Assembly (NCBI GenBank): GCA_018881555.1 | Contig: JACAXG010000012.1 | Coordinates: 4,886,087 to 4,950,086 of the forward strand | DNA length: 64,000 nt | Origin: Amblyornis subalaris | Lineage: Eukaryota; Chordata; Aves; Passeriformes; Ptilonorhynchidae | Direction: 5' to 3' | Part shown: one piece after another, positions 13,001-28,000 of the stretch | How the letters are laid out: every line of letters begins with the position of its first letter | How positions within the stretch are numbered: the stretch's first letter is position 1 | The notes under the pieces: generated by a model | The model's input: only the letters and a program-made list of their open reading frames with translations | Told to the model about the DNA's origin: nothing | The model's database searches: none | Position numbers and translations under genes: made by a program

Positions 13001-16000
13001 TAATGGCAGCTGGGAATATAGTAAAGGTTCAATTTCCTATCAACTAACTCCAAGCTTTTCTGTAAAAACAAGCAAGCAAACTAATCCATCTTTTCCCACT
13101 GATTTCATTCTGGCAACTCATATGTAAAAAACTAAAAAAGCACAAAATTAATTTCTGGCAAATTGAGTGCTATGAACAGAAAATTACAGAACTCTGGACT
13201 AGTATAGTAACTTCTCTAGCACCCACTGACAATTGCTATTCATGACACTTATTTTTGTAAAGCCTGATACAGAGAATACCTATTAAGATTGCACACACTC
13301 CAGCACATCATTAGGTTAAAGAACATTTTTTAGGATTCTGCAAGAAACTACAGTTTCAATGATTAGCTTTAAAATGTCACTTACATTGTGATGGCAAAAA
13401 TTAAATTAAGGTACTAACTTCACTCCCTTTGTCTCCAGGAAGTAATTTATTTCATTTTTTATTTGTTAAAGAAATACTTTTTAAAATAACTTAACTATCT
13501 TTGACAGTACTGTGAAAGAAAGCTAAGAGTCTAGCAGTCCAATCAGAATAGGTAAATTACTGGATTTGGGGGTTCACAGACTCATGCAGAAGGCTGTGTT
13601 TTCAAATTTATCTGATGAATGATATACCTTTAGGTGGTGGAGCTTCTCTTTTAAGAGCAGGTACCTTTTCTTCTGGCAGAGGTCTTTTGGGCAACTCAGG
13701 CACTTTAAAAAACATGTCATCATGGATTGTAAATTACTACAGTTGAGGTAGTATAACAGATATAAAGACAGCAAGCAGAGCAATCACTCATTTGTAGAGG
13801 GACCATCTCATCATTTATGCAGAAAAAAGTGAGCAATCATCTCAGAAGTCTTGAGTAACAAAATAAGAAATATCAACCTACATCTTTTTTGGTACATTGT
13901 AGATGCACTTTCTGTTTGGCGTGAGGGATCCTATGATCATAAATATAAATGGTGGGAAGGAAGGTTCTACCTGAGTTCTAATATCTTTGTAACTCAAAGG
14001 AAATAAACTGGACAAAAGAATCAAATATTAATGCAAAAAAAATAATTCAGGTTGAAGCTGAACTACATCAGAAAATTAATATTTTCTCTGCTTGTGTTAT
14101 ATCTACACTAGGTCACCCTTGGGCAGCCACATGAGGAATCCTCCCTTTTCACTCTGAAGGGAGTAATTCCTTAGGAAGGACTAGGATAGAGACAATCTTT
14201 GAATTGATTTATCATTATGAGCAACAGACACACATAGGACTAAAACCAAGGCAAAATATAAATAAACACCTTTAGGAGGCTTAAGCAACTGAAAGCTCAA
14301 CACACTATAAGAACAAAGAAGGCATGACTTCATTTACCTATAGCTGGTTGGGTTTCATAAGCCTCCTCGTATATCTCCTCGTATTTCTCATAGATCTCTT
14401 CCTTCTCCTTAAACTCATATTTTTCATAGACATCTTTCTCCTCGGCCTCCTCTTCATATTCCTGTTCCTGAATTTCTTTATATCCCTCAGGTTCTTCAGG
14501 TTCCTCATATGCCTCAATTTCTTCAGCTTCCTGAATCTTCTCAAACTCTTCAATGCTTTCGTATGTCTCATACTTCTCATACTCTTCATATGCATACTCA
14601 TACTTCTCCACCACAGGCACAGGACCAGGGACCTTTTCTTTCCGGACAAGTTTCTTGGATACTTCGGGCACTTTAGAAACAGTATTATTGTTACCACCTG
14701 ACAATTTTTTAATTTTTTTTTCAGAGTTTGTCAAGATAATTCACAAAGAACAGAAAATGTGCATGATAACCACAAGCATAAGTTACATTAAATTATAAAA
14801 CTATGCTTCCAAAAAACATACATATTATAAAAGATTTTAGAAAGAGGGGGAAAAACAAATCTTTGGGAGAAATAAGAAGAAATACGTCTGTACCTTTAGT
14901 TAGTGTTGGTTCTTTGGGTTTGGGCACAACAGCTGGCACTTTCTCTTCTGCAACAGCTCTTTTATGCACCTCCGTGACTTTAAAGATACAGAATTTGTTT
15001 AGTAATTTGAAAGCACCAAACCACCTTAGAGCAGTATAAGTAAAAAAGCACAAGAAACAGAGCTTAAAGGTTCAACAATGCAAACATTGAAAATGAAGAG
15101 TTTTAACATAAATTCAAAACATAAATTCAAACAAAAATCTTGTACAACAGAGACAGAAGTTAGAAAGAAGGTCAAGAGCATAAATATTAATTATAAGGAG
15201 TACATATACCTTTTGCAGCTGGAACCTCCACTTTTTCACGGGGAGTCACCACCACCTTCTCTTCAGGAGCAACCTTCTTAGGCATCTTGGGTACTTTAAA
15301 GATAAGACCTAACTTCAGTGTTCTTTTGCACAACTTTTAAATAGTGCCAGAAGTTTGCAAACAACAGAGCAGAGACTTACAAAAAACCAAATAGTATAGT
15401 GACAAATATAATACAGGACAGAGATACTAAAATGTTCCTTTCTAAACTCAGCTTGTACGAAGAATATTACCAGTTAACGATAACAGCATTTACAATCTGC
15501 AATACCTTTGGCTGATGGAGCTGGCACCTTTTTAGAAACAGGTTCTTTCACTTCAGGAATAGGTTTCTTAGGCATCTCAGGCACTTTAAAGACATTTTAT
15601 TTTAAGAAAGTCATTCACCAGTAGTATGAGAAAGAGAGCAGAAAACATACAAACAGACATAATGATATAAGAACTGATCTGCAGAATATATATTTTTAAG
15701 GATGAAACAGTAATTAAAACAAAAGACACTTTACATCCATAGGCAGACTTATCGAGCAAATAATTTTAGAGATTATTTTGTGCTAGGAATTTGGCAGGCA
15801 CTCAGATATCAATGCAGAAAGGCAGCAGGGACACAAAGATAACATAAATAACAAACAAACTAACTGGATATACTGAAGGAGAATAATAACACATTGTTAA
15901 TTTATGCACCTTTTGCTGGTGGAAGCTCCAGTTTCTCAGGAGTGGGTACATGTATTTTTTCTTTTGGGACAGGTTTCTTAGGAATCTCTGGCTCTTTAAA

Positions 16001-19000
16001 GATATTATTTTGCAAACACGTGTTAAAATTGCTTTCAGAGCAGTAAAAGCATGAAAAAACATGGAAATAAGATGAAAACATAAAACATGACCACAAACTC
16101 CCCCCGAAAGATGATTAAGATTTACATAAAACTTAGAACAAGAAATAAAGATGAATTTTAATGAACACAAGAGATGTCATGAGTAACTTGTAACTTGCAA
16201 GAAAAGATCATGTACCTTTCTCTGGTACAGTTTCCTTGGGAATAATTTCCTCTTCTTCTTCTGCAGGAACAAAAGTGGGAACCTTTTCTTCAGACACAAC
16301 TTTCTTTGCCGCTTCAGGCACTTTAAAGATATTATTTTAAGAACTTTACTTTCACAACATCACAAAGAAAAATCCATAACATAAAGTACAAGGACACCAA
16401 CTTTAAAGTAACAATATTAAAAAAACCAGGGGAAACTACTGGGTATTTTTCACTCCCTGAAAACAGCAATGTGCAATTGGGTTACAAGGATTATATGAGG
16501 ACTATCTCTTTTGGCCAATTTTTAATTCTGCAGTGTCATTGCAGACACAAAATATTAGCAAGATATGCTACAAACCAGAGGTTAAAAAGGTTATTAGCAT
16601 TTAAATTTTTTACATAAAAACACTCCAGTGTGTGCTTTTCTTTCTTTCTTTCTTTCTTTTTACTAAAATACTCAGCTGCTGAGGTAGGATTTGCTTGGCA
16701 TCAAACAATGGCATTTGCAATAGTCTGGCTCCACTTTGAATTTCACATTTAGGGCATAGCATCTGGTTATTAGTATGATCAGCTGTAAATTGATATTATT
16801 TTTGTATAAGTTTAAAAACCTTGAGAATATTACTCATTTTCAAGGTACATGTAAGAATGATCTTCCTGAATTAAAGAGTTTCCAGCTAAAGGCCCATAAA
16901 ATTTTATTTTCCCTATTGTGTTTAAACAAAATTCAAATAATTTTAAACATTAGTTCTGCATGATAATATCACAATGAATTATTTCATTCTTAAAACAGAA
17001 AAAAAGCAGATTGTTCAAGGCCTGATTCTCAGCCTGCTGAAGTCAATTACAAAATAGACAAGACCTGTCTGGGCCCTAGCACTGTTCACTACAGGGAAGC
17101 AGCAGGGTGCTAGAATGAAACATCTGGCTTTGTGTGAGTATAAATTGAATGTTCAAATTAGGTTCTACTGAAACATGAAAATAAGAGGGAGAGGAATTAT
17201 CTGCAAACACCACGATGTGATATACCTTTAGCTGGTGGAATTTTCTTTACTTTACGAACTGCAACAGGTACTTTTTCCTCTGGGACAGCTCTCTTGGGAA
17301 TCTCTGGCACTTTAAAGATATTGTTTTGATAAGAAATTTGTAATTGTTTTTAGAGCATCAAAACTACTAAAACTACAGAACAAAGTCACAAAAACCAAGA
17401 AAAAGAAGAAGAAGAAGAAAAGAAAGCTTAAGACAATCACTGGAGATGAAGATCTATTCCTAAATTGAACAAAGCTCTCATAATCTTGAACAAGGATGGT
17501 GTACCTCTTGCTGGCATCTCAGGAACATTTTCCTCTTCTTCAGGAACAAAAATGGGTACTTCTTCACTGGGATGTCTTGGTATTTCTGGCACTTTAAAGA
17601 TAGTGTTTAATTGTGGAAAACTTAGACACAATGTCAAAAAATGGGACAATTTATACAGAAGCTAAAGAGTGTGAATTAGCAAGTACATTTGTCACACATT
17701 GCTATGACACCAGTTAAATTCTAATGACAAACGTGCAGAAACAATAAGAAGCATCATCCACATGTTCAGTTAAAGGAAGTAATACCTTTGGCTGGTGGAG
17801 GTTCTGGCTTTTTATGTACAGGGACAGGTACTGTCTTTTCTGGAGTTTTCTTGGACACTTCAGGCACTTAAAAGACATTTTTGTTTAAGGAATTAATTTT
17901 AAGTGTAACATAAAACAGTAAAATGATAACTATCTGTCTGATATTAAGATAACTACACAAATATGGTAAAATCTAGTTGTGTATGAAAGTTAACATTGAT
18001 TTTATCCACATATTTATGCACAGATGCACTTACAAACATACATAGACTACAGAATTACAAATTGGTGTAGGAAGGCTAAGGGGAAAGTCTGGCTGTTTAG
18101 GTAAATTTTTTGTATTTTGAAGCATCTGTTTTTGAAACAGCAAGTCCTTTAAAATGATTTAGATATATAAGATCCAAAATGCAACCCAAAGATCCAACAC
18201 AAAACACAAAGAAGGACATATTCAAAGCGTAGAATAAGCATAGCACTCTTGACTGACAGACACAGACACAATAGTCTCCTGATCAAACAGATCAATGAGT
18301 GATTCAAACACACTAAGCCGAAGAATGGGATTGTTACTGGCAGTAACAATCTTCTTCTGAAGCTGAAGAAGCAAAAATATAATCACACAGCGGAACCAGA
18401 AAATGAGTACCTTTGGCTGGTGGAGGCTCTTCCACTTTTTTACGCACTGGGGCAAGTACCTTCTCTTCTGGCACAGGTTTCTTTAGTACTTCAGGCACTT
18501 GAAAAAATACCGTTGTAGCTTAAGAATTTCATTTTTTAACCATAAGGTAAAGAACATTGATATGAATCAATAAAGTGGGATGACAAAGAACTGTCAAGAA
18601 TAGAAAACTTTCTTCACTCTACATTACATATGAACAAAGACTGACTTTTTAAACATTTTTTTTTATAAAACATTCAGTCAAGAGCTATATCAAATCATAT
18701 ACCTTTGGCTGGTGGAACATCCTTCTTTTTTGGTACAGGAACAGGAATCTTCTCTTCTGGCACAGGCTTCTTTGGCACTTCTGGAACTTAGTAAGATATT
18801 ATTAAAAATTGAGCTTGGAATAAGAATCTAAAACAACGTGACATAGAAGCCAGTCACATTAACAATTAAACACAAACAAAAAGAATCATAGTTCTTAAGA
18901 GTAACAATTCTTTTTCTATCCTAGTTTTTAACACAAGTGAGAAGAAAAATGAATGCTAGAAGATCTTTCTGATCACAGATAATTACAAGTGCATATACCT

Positions 19001-22000
19001 TTAGCTGAGGGAGGTTCCTTCTTTGGCACTTGGACTCTCTTTTCAGGTACAGGTTTCTTTGGCACCTCGGGCACTTCAAAAACATCATTTTGGTTAAAAA
19101 ATAAACCACAAACTACTCAAAACAGAAATGAAGCAAAAAAGACAGCAACACAAATAGTTCATATGAAGAGCCCTCTCCAAAAAGACCAGAAAAAAGTAAT
19201 AAGCAGTTAAGGCATCCGAAAAATAATGTGAATTACATATTCAGAGGATGTCTGCCAGCACAAAGAGATGATATATACCTTTTGCTGGAGGATATTCTTT
19301 TTTCTTCAGAATAGGTATTTTTTCCTCTGGAACAAGCTTCTTGGGAACCTCAGGCACTTGAAAGATACCATTAATGTTTTAAGTATTTACTTCCATAATG
19401 ACAGGAACATAAAGTATAAGCAAACATCACAAATACGTACTCAAAACATAGAGCTATGATTTAGGGTTTCATCATTAAGACAAAATAAAATAGCAAACAT
19501 CTCATATTAGCTGCTATTATGTCCATTCTCTCTGCTCAGCCATTGAGGCCATCAATAAAAATGTTTTTAATTTCAAGGGCTTTTATTTCTGATCAGGAGA
19601 TTAAGACAGAGTTTGACTTTTTGAACCAGCTATTAAAGACAATTATAAAGTGTCATGGTGGGATATTTGCAAAAATACAATTTTATTTTTTCTCCAGTTT
19701 CTGGATGTTTATTACAAACATTGTAATAAACAATTACTGAATTGCTGTGTTAAATATTTAGTGCTTTTACTACTTTTCCATACTTTCCCCTAGAACTGTG
19801 TTCCCAGTGCTTCTCGGGCATATGATAGGTTGCATCTGATCATGTTGTTTTTTATGNATTAAATATAAATTGCTGATTGCATTTTCTTCCTCAAAAATTT
19901 CCAAGAGCTTTCTACATGCAAAACACCAAGCACATGTAGTTTATCAACTGACTTACTTCAAACACAGAACTGTGGACACATTATAAGTACCCAACAGATT
20001 ATACCAACACTGAATGAAACGTTTGAAAAAACTCCCCTTAGCTCTTCTGAAAACAATAGACTTTTTCTTTAAGTGTAGTGAGGCAAAGGTTTCAACTAAA
20101 ATGTATCTAATTTTTTTTGTACTCCAAACCTCAGAAATATCCTTATAAGGTTACAATGACAGGAGAATAATCCCACTGGCTCTGAGCATACTGAAGAAAG
20201 TTTGGAGCATGTGTGAATGAAACAGCTACTGTGATAGAATCAAAGGAAATTTCAGCCAACACTAATCTTCAAGATTAACCTGGCTTTTGCAGTGTAAACC
20301 TCATCTTTTCTCAGCTAAGGAAAATGTGCTCATCTTTAGGTCAAAATTCTACTGCAAACAATGTTAGATTATATGATATATATATATATATATATATGTT
20401 CCGACATTCATTAATTAGTCAAAAGAAATTCTGAACTTCTCTTGGGGAAAAAGACACTATGGAATGATTAGGATCAGGACTGAAAAAGATACATTTTTAA
20501 GTACTTTTAGATGAGTATGCAATTTTGGAGAATTGGATAGATGATCTGTATCTTTATATGATGATGTAGAAAGGGTTTATTACCAAGATCTTGGCATGAC
20601 CTAGTTCTCCTGAGTAGTGAATATTATGTTCATCCTGTACTAACAATGTAGAAAATTTATACCAGTACCATAAAAATTAGTCCTAAGGAAAACACCTGAA
20701 ACTAAGAGTATTTAAACATATAATAAAACTTCTGTATCTTTCTTTTTCATGTAAATTTATTATTCCCTTCAAGACAGAAATAAACATCAACCATAGGGCT
20801 TTCTAAGATTTCAGAGAGGAATTCAGTGTGACTTGTGTTCCTAGATCACTTATTTTCAAGTACCCTAGCTATTTTATAGATGAATGTATTTTTTGTCTAT
20901 GATTGAAGACTTTACGTAAGTATTTTTAAGTATTTCAAGCATGGTCTGATAGCAAAATTGGACTCCGGACGAGGAAGAAAATAAGCTCAGTTAAATTTTC
21001 TTAGTGGGTTATAAAGAGTTTGTATGAAAGAGTAATGAACATGTAACATTTTTTCCGTGACACGGAACATTTAAATATATAGAGGTAGTAGTAAAAAGTA
21101 GACATACAGCCATCACATGTTTTCTGCACTACATAATAATCAATAAACATCTTCAAAAATGCACACTGTAAAGCACACTAGAACATTTTAAAACAAAGCT
21201 TTAGTATTTTAATAGAATGAAAAGATACTATTTTTTGTCACACAAATCCTAAAGTTAAAGTATACCTCTAACTGGTAGGGGAGCCTCCTCTTCATACTGA
21301 GGAACTTGTGACTCTTCCTCCTCATATTCAGTAACTTCCTCTCCATAATAAGCAGCTTCTTCTTTGTAATGGATGACTTCTTCCTCTTCATACTGAGGAA
21401 CTTCTTCCTCTTCATACTGAGGAACTTCTTCCTCTTCATACTGAGGAACTTCTTCCTCATAGTGACTAACTTCTTCATAATGGTGCACTTCCTCTTTGTA
21501 ACGGATTACCTCCTTCTCATATCTGGTGGTATCTTCCTCCTTGTATTTTGGAATCTCTTCTTCCTCTTCATACTGGGGAATTTCAACAGACGCTTTTTCT
21601 TTTCGGACAACTGTCTTGCGTACTTCGGGCACTTAAAAAGATACCAATTAAAAGAACCTTAAAATTTAGCACATAGATCTTATTAATAATAAGGATCACA
21701 AGGCATTATCAACTAAGAATCAACCAAAGAAAGAACATTCCACAGAAAACAAATCAGTACTCACTCTACGTGGAACACACAAGACACAAAAAACATTTAT
21801 ACCATATTTCAATACTCTATCTAGTATACCTTTGGCTGGTGGTCTTGCCATTTTTTTAGGAGGATAAATTGGTACTCTTTCTTCGATGATAGCCCTCTCT
21901 GGTACATCAGGCACTTAAAAGATACAGTACAATTACATTTAAGAACTTTCAGATGTATATTGTTTAGAAGCAAAAATATTCTTGGCAAGAAACAGAAGAA

Positions 22001-25000
22001 GATATTTTACAAACACATGGCTGACATATAAAAGACAAGCCTGCTTATTGACACTGGACATGTAGCTAGAGAAGTCATCAGGCTGCTTTTCAATTAAGAA
22101 ACAACAAACTTTTCAAGATATCAATATAAGCAGCTGACATGATTCCTGCTTCATCCATTGCTGCCAACAGCAAAGTTAAGCTTGCTGATGGGCAGAACTC
22201 AAAATCCAAATTCATCCAATTACAACATCAGTAAATCTAATTGTCCTCTGTAGCAGCCGCTCTCCACAGCAGTGGCACTTTGCACTACCCCAGGAAGAGA
22301 TCAAGAGCGCTCATTCGCTGGCAACAAAAGATTTGCATGGGACACTCTAGATGAAGGTGAGGAAACAAACGGAGAAAAGCTTTGAGAGTGACTAACATAA
22401 GAGCTCTGGTCTAATTAAAAGCAAAAGAATGAATTTATCAGTGAGGAAGGTATATTTCGTCTTCTGTCAATTAGTTTATGAAGTGCCTTGTTTGTTCAGA
22501 CATAGCACGGAGCCTTTCCTTGTAAAAGCAGGAGAATTTCCAAAAGATTAAGGTGTAGATACATTCAGTTTTTAAGATTTATTTAGGAAAGAATGCATGC
22601 TATGTTTAAGCAGCATATTCTCTTTTACAGAAGTGCATGGGTCTTGTCTTCTGAGGCAGGTGTCTTGGAAAATTTTTGACAATATAACTGGAAACTGCAC
22701 AGAAAATTACCCTGGCATTTTAACATTTGGCAGACTTGCCAAGTTAAAGAATAACTATGGCATTTTCTTAACAGATTGGAGGTCTTTTCTGAACTTCTTA
22801 AGAGATGGAATCCATTCTGTCAGTGACAGATTTGAGAATTTCTAGATGCTTTATTCATGACAAGCTACAGTGAGCATAGATGAATGGCTACTACAAATCT
22901 TGATGCTTGCTGTGGGTGTTATTTTTGGGGCAATGTGAAGACTCACTAGCTCTTAAAGTATTTTCTGGCAGAGTCCTGCTTGATATTTAATTATAAATGC
23001 CAGGTATATCTACATTTGAAATCTTAAACTAAAAATGATTGGAACTGGTATATTTGGTGGATTTGATAACAAAACCTGCATTCTCCAAGAGTGCCCTTTT
23101 CAGAAAGCTCAGGTTCCTTTGGATTCTTTTTTTCCAACTAAAACTCCTCTGTTTGTGCTGTTACACCCTTTTCTTTCCAGACCAGATGGCATATTACACC
23201 CGCCTTACAAAGAACCAAAGATCCTCTTTCACCATCCTCTTAGTACTCATGATATGGCTGTCCCCCTATCTTTAGAGGCTAAATAGATTATTTTACTTTG
23301 CACTGATTTGATTGTATTAATTTTTCATGATAGGAGTATGAGAATGCTGTTTGCCAACATTATCAGGTCTAAAAGTGGTAAGTCTGAGGTATGTTTTGGA
23401 TCATTTTTCACAAATCAATAGATTGTCTGCAAAAGTGAAAGAGCAATGAATTTTCTTTAAAGCTGTGGACTCTGTTGGGCTGGCAGAGCCATTAAAGGAT
23501 TCTGCTAAGTGTCTCAGCCATGTAGGAAAGAGTAGAGCTAAAGATTTTTTCTTTAACTCTCAGATTTAGGTGAAGAATTGCTTTTACAGAGCAAGAAAGG
23601 ACTGGCTTTCTTTTCAGAAGAGGAAAGCATGTTAACTTAAATGAAAGCAAAGGCTGTCCTGTTTCCCCTCAAAGGTCAGATAGGTGGCAAGATTTGAAAA
23701 GGATCTAGTGAAATCATTGGGCTTCCACTAAGACAACAGCAGTAAGCCAGAGGGAAAGAATTTAGCATTTTGTGAGAATGGAATACTGTATTATTCTACA
23801 AGCTTCACTTTCATGATAAGCTGGCAATAAGAAAAAGACACGAAATTTTGCTTTGTTCTCTCTTTTTTTTTTTGGTAGGTGACAAGATGTAACTTTGGAC
23901 ACAGAACCTTTTTAGTCTTCATACCTGTGTATGAAATCTCCTTTTCTGTGTGGAGAGAAATGGATACTTCCTCTGACATAGCCCAGTGTTCTTCTGTTGG
24001 TACTTCAAAGACAGAGTCTAACATTAATATTTTTTATCTGTTTTAATATCATGTACAATAATAAATATCCCATTTGGGGTTTCTTAGAAAAATGACTATT
24101 ACTTCCTGACACCACCCACACCCAAACTAAGTGGGAAAAATATCTCTAGTGTTTCTCAAAGACTCTGTAAAAGTTCCCTTGGGAATATAATGGATCATAG
24201 TGATAGACTTGGTAGGGTAAGGTTTATGGTTGGACTCAATGATCTTAAGCGTCTTTTCCAACTTAAATGATTATATAATTCTAAATTTGAACCTCAAGAG
24301 AGGTGCCAGACCAATAGGCTTGAAGCTCTGGTGGTATTACATGCAGACAATCTGTTCATAGATTAACCCATGGGCAGGAGTACCTTCTGGTGGTGGAGAT
24401 ACTTTTCTTTTTTGAACAGCAATGGATACTCTTTCTTCTCTGGCAGTTTTCCTCTGTGCTTCTGGCACTTTAAAGATAGTAATTGTAAGAATACTAACTT
24501 CTAAAAGAAATCATACACATTCTGAAGTTCATACAAAAGAATTATGGACAAACAATTATGAGGAAACAGTACACTTTAAAAGAAAGTATAATGAGCACAA
24601 CAATCACGAGACATACAAATAATATCTAATAAAATAATACATCTAATATTAGATTAATAGATATATAGACCGAAACAAACCAAAANAAAACAGAATATTC
24701 ACATATCATGAAGTAAGATGAAATGATTGAGATGAAAGTAAGAGGTAAATACTTTGTTTCTAGACTCTTCAGAAAAGCAATTAAACCACAGAACACCACA
24801 CATACATGGTACATAACAAAATCACTTTTCAAGTACAAGAAAAGCACAGCAACAGAGCACATATTTATAAGTTTGAAACACCACTGAATATTGACAATGT
24901 TATAAAACATTGATAATTTATTTTCTAAATGTGTTCAAATTTTTTTCTTCACTGAGTAAATGTCTTTACTCAGCTTTCCAAAGCATTTAAGCATCCAGAG

Positions 25001-28000
25001 TCATCAATGAAGTTAAACAGTACCTAAAAAACACAAGGAATGAAGGTGTATGACTGTTCTCTGTCATACTCTGCATTACTTTGCTGGGAAGATGACAAGG
25101 GTCCTTTTCACTGATAATCAAATCAGGAGAGACTGATTTGATTAACCAGGCAGACTGTGAGTATGATGCACATGGACATCTGATATTTAGAAGCCGTCTC
25201 TACTTTCAAAACAACTTGTATACCTTTGGCTGGTGGAGCTGTCACTTTCTGTGAAATTGGAACAGATACTTTGTCTTCTGGCACAGGCTTCTTGGGCACT
25301 GCTGGCATTTTTTTAAAAAAAGTTTATTGTAAAAGATATTAAATTAATCACAGTATATGAACATAATCAGATGACAAAACACAAATTAGAGACTTGACAT
25401 TTCTTCAAGTAAAAAAAAAGACAAAAAAGACAGCAAACTCTGAACATTACAGTTTGGGTTAGATAACTAGACATAAATACAAACCACTATTCTGAAACAA
25501 GACTTCCCTTGTGTAACTCTGAAAAATTATATACCTTTTTTTGGTGGAGCCGCCTCTTTTTTAGCAACAGCAACTTTTTCTTCTGTGATAATTTTCCTGT
25601 GCACTTCAGTCACTTAAAATAATGTGCAAGAATATTTAATTTCAATATTTGAAATGCAGATATATGTTTCTTTTATTTATTCTGATTGTCTAAAAAAAAG
25701 TGCTAAGTGAACTTCAATAGCAACAAAAATAAGACACTGCAGAAGAACATACTTTAAACCCATGGCACAAAAATGAGTAAAGAGTCAAAAGAAAGGGGAG
25801 ATCCCTACAGAGATTACAGATATGACCAAACAAAACTGTATTTAAGTAAAATGCCTAAACACAAATATTGCAAGGCCAAACTAAAAAAATCTCCATGATA
25901 ATAATATTCTGTTTACCTTTGGTTGCTGGAGGTTCTTCAAATTCTACCTCAAAAGTGGGCACCAGTTCTTCTGCAGGTTCTTTAAAGAGATTGCACAACT
26001 TTAGAAAATTTGTTCGATTTCACCAACAGGCATAAGATTAACGATGAAATAACACACAAATAACATATAATAACAGATAAATTTCATCAAGACAGCACAG
26101 GTCACAGGTGTCACTGTAGACAAACAGACATGAATACATGTTTAATGTTGAAGAAATTTGATATGGGAGATATGTATTGTATCAACATGCATATATGTTA
26201 AAGATGGAATACAGGAAAAAAGCATTTTTTTGCAACAGGAAAAAACCACTGATATACCTTTTGTTGGTGCAGCCACCGCTTTTTTAGACACAGGAACAGG
26301 TACTTTCTCTTTAGGAACTGCTTTTTTACGAGCTTCAGGAACTTCAGAAAAATGAGGAAGATGAGAAGGAATATTAAAGTGTAATTTTTGCAATTGCCTA
26401 CTACACAATGTGTTTTACTGAGTTAACACAAACAATAATTTTCAAAGTACAAGATGGAATTTGAGACAGCATTCATTACTGTAAGAAGACACTACCCATG
26501 TCAACATATGCAAGCCAGACAGTAAGACAAATGTAATCCCTTTGAAGATAAATCATCCAGTTGAGGAACTGGTTTATACCTTTAACTCCTGGAACTTCCT
26601 TAGGAGCAGCTGGGACTTTTGGTTCAGGGACAACTCTCCTGTGCTTCTCAGGCACTTTAAAAGATTACAATACGTAGTTTTACATAGAGGAGTAGTATCA
26701 CTATAACATGAACACATACAAAAAAGCCAAAAACGGACAAAAACATACAGTGACAATATAATGTTAAGAATGACGAAACAACTTGTATGTTGTAGTGAAA
26801 TGAATATATACCTTTTGTGGGTGGGGCTTCCTCTCTTTTTGGAACAGTTACTGTCTCCTCTATGTAGTAAGACTCTTCTTCAGTCACTTTTAAAAAGAGT
26901 AAAATATAAAATACCTAAGTTTAAGTATTTAACATATATTACTGTCTTCCTGGCCCTGGTAAGCAACAAAATATTTGTAAGACAAGAATAAACTGTGTGT
27001 TTTATTAATAGACACCTCTGGAATGACAAAATCTGCATTCAAGCCATCCTGCTCCCTCTGAGGCCAATGGAAACACTCCAAGGAACTTAAATGGAACTGA
27101 GAGACTGAGCTTTCATCTTGTATTTTTGTAGAATTTGAAAATACTCAGTCCATTCCTCTGTCCACTAGCTCACTAATGTTGGAATTTGTCCATTTTGAGA
27201 AAGCTTCTTTCCCAAACGCCGANAAAATTCCTTGACTAAAGATGCCCCTGGAAAAACCTTTATATGGTGTCACTTGTAGCAGAAACTGAGTTAATCAGTA
27301 TTAGTTACTGTCCTTGACAGCATTATGCTACCACCAATAAACTTACAGGTGGAAACGATATAGTCATTTTACCATGAAATTGTCTGAGAAACCAGAGTGC
27401 ACCATGATATTCTGAAGAACATTTACATCATCCAAGCAACCTGGTGGAAGAGGAACTTCCAAGAGAGGATTTTTGTAAACAAAAAGAAGGCCTGATAGAT
27501 CTCAATATCAAAGAGATACCTTACTATTTTCACTGTATTGAAACAGGATTAGCTGCTACACTTTTCAAAAGCAAGTTATAGAAGTTGTAGAGATTAAAAT
27601 TAAAATTTATAAGTTACAAAACATATTTATATAGTAGTAACTTTTTCCTTATGAATAAAGCAGATATTAATCTAACTGTCTATTTGGTACAGACCAAAAA
27701 TTGCTTTTTTGCTTTTGCCTAGTATTCCTGAATTGTTGTCATACCTTCAGAAATCTCTTCTCTGTGAATGGAAATAGATACTTCCTCTGCTTCTTCTTCA
27801 GACCATTCTTCAACTGTTGGTTCTTTAAGGAAAATTATTAGTTTTAGTATTTTTGGTGGATGAATAGATGGAGAGAGGGAGGGATTGATGGACAGAGAAG
27901 ATGAAGACCAATTCTTACAAGTTCTAAATGACAATGACAGATGCGGATACAATACACAAAGTGCTATGCATATATATATGTATGATTTGCTCTGAGTTGT

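Noticed and set aside
14324..14701. Plus-strand Leu/Phe/Ile-rich open frame that looks like a membrane protein
   Set aside because: Antisense of a Glu/Tyr-rich exon (CTC/TTC read from GAG/GAA). The same artefact appears over 21369-21662 and 35161-35394.
22597..23286. Plus-strand open frames of about 80 codons in the 2-kb intron
   Set aside because: No recognisable domain, no splice or promoter context, and lengths expected by chance.
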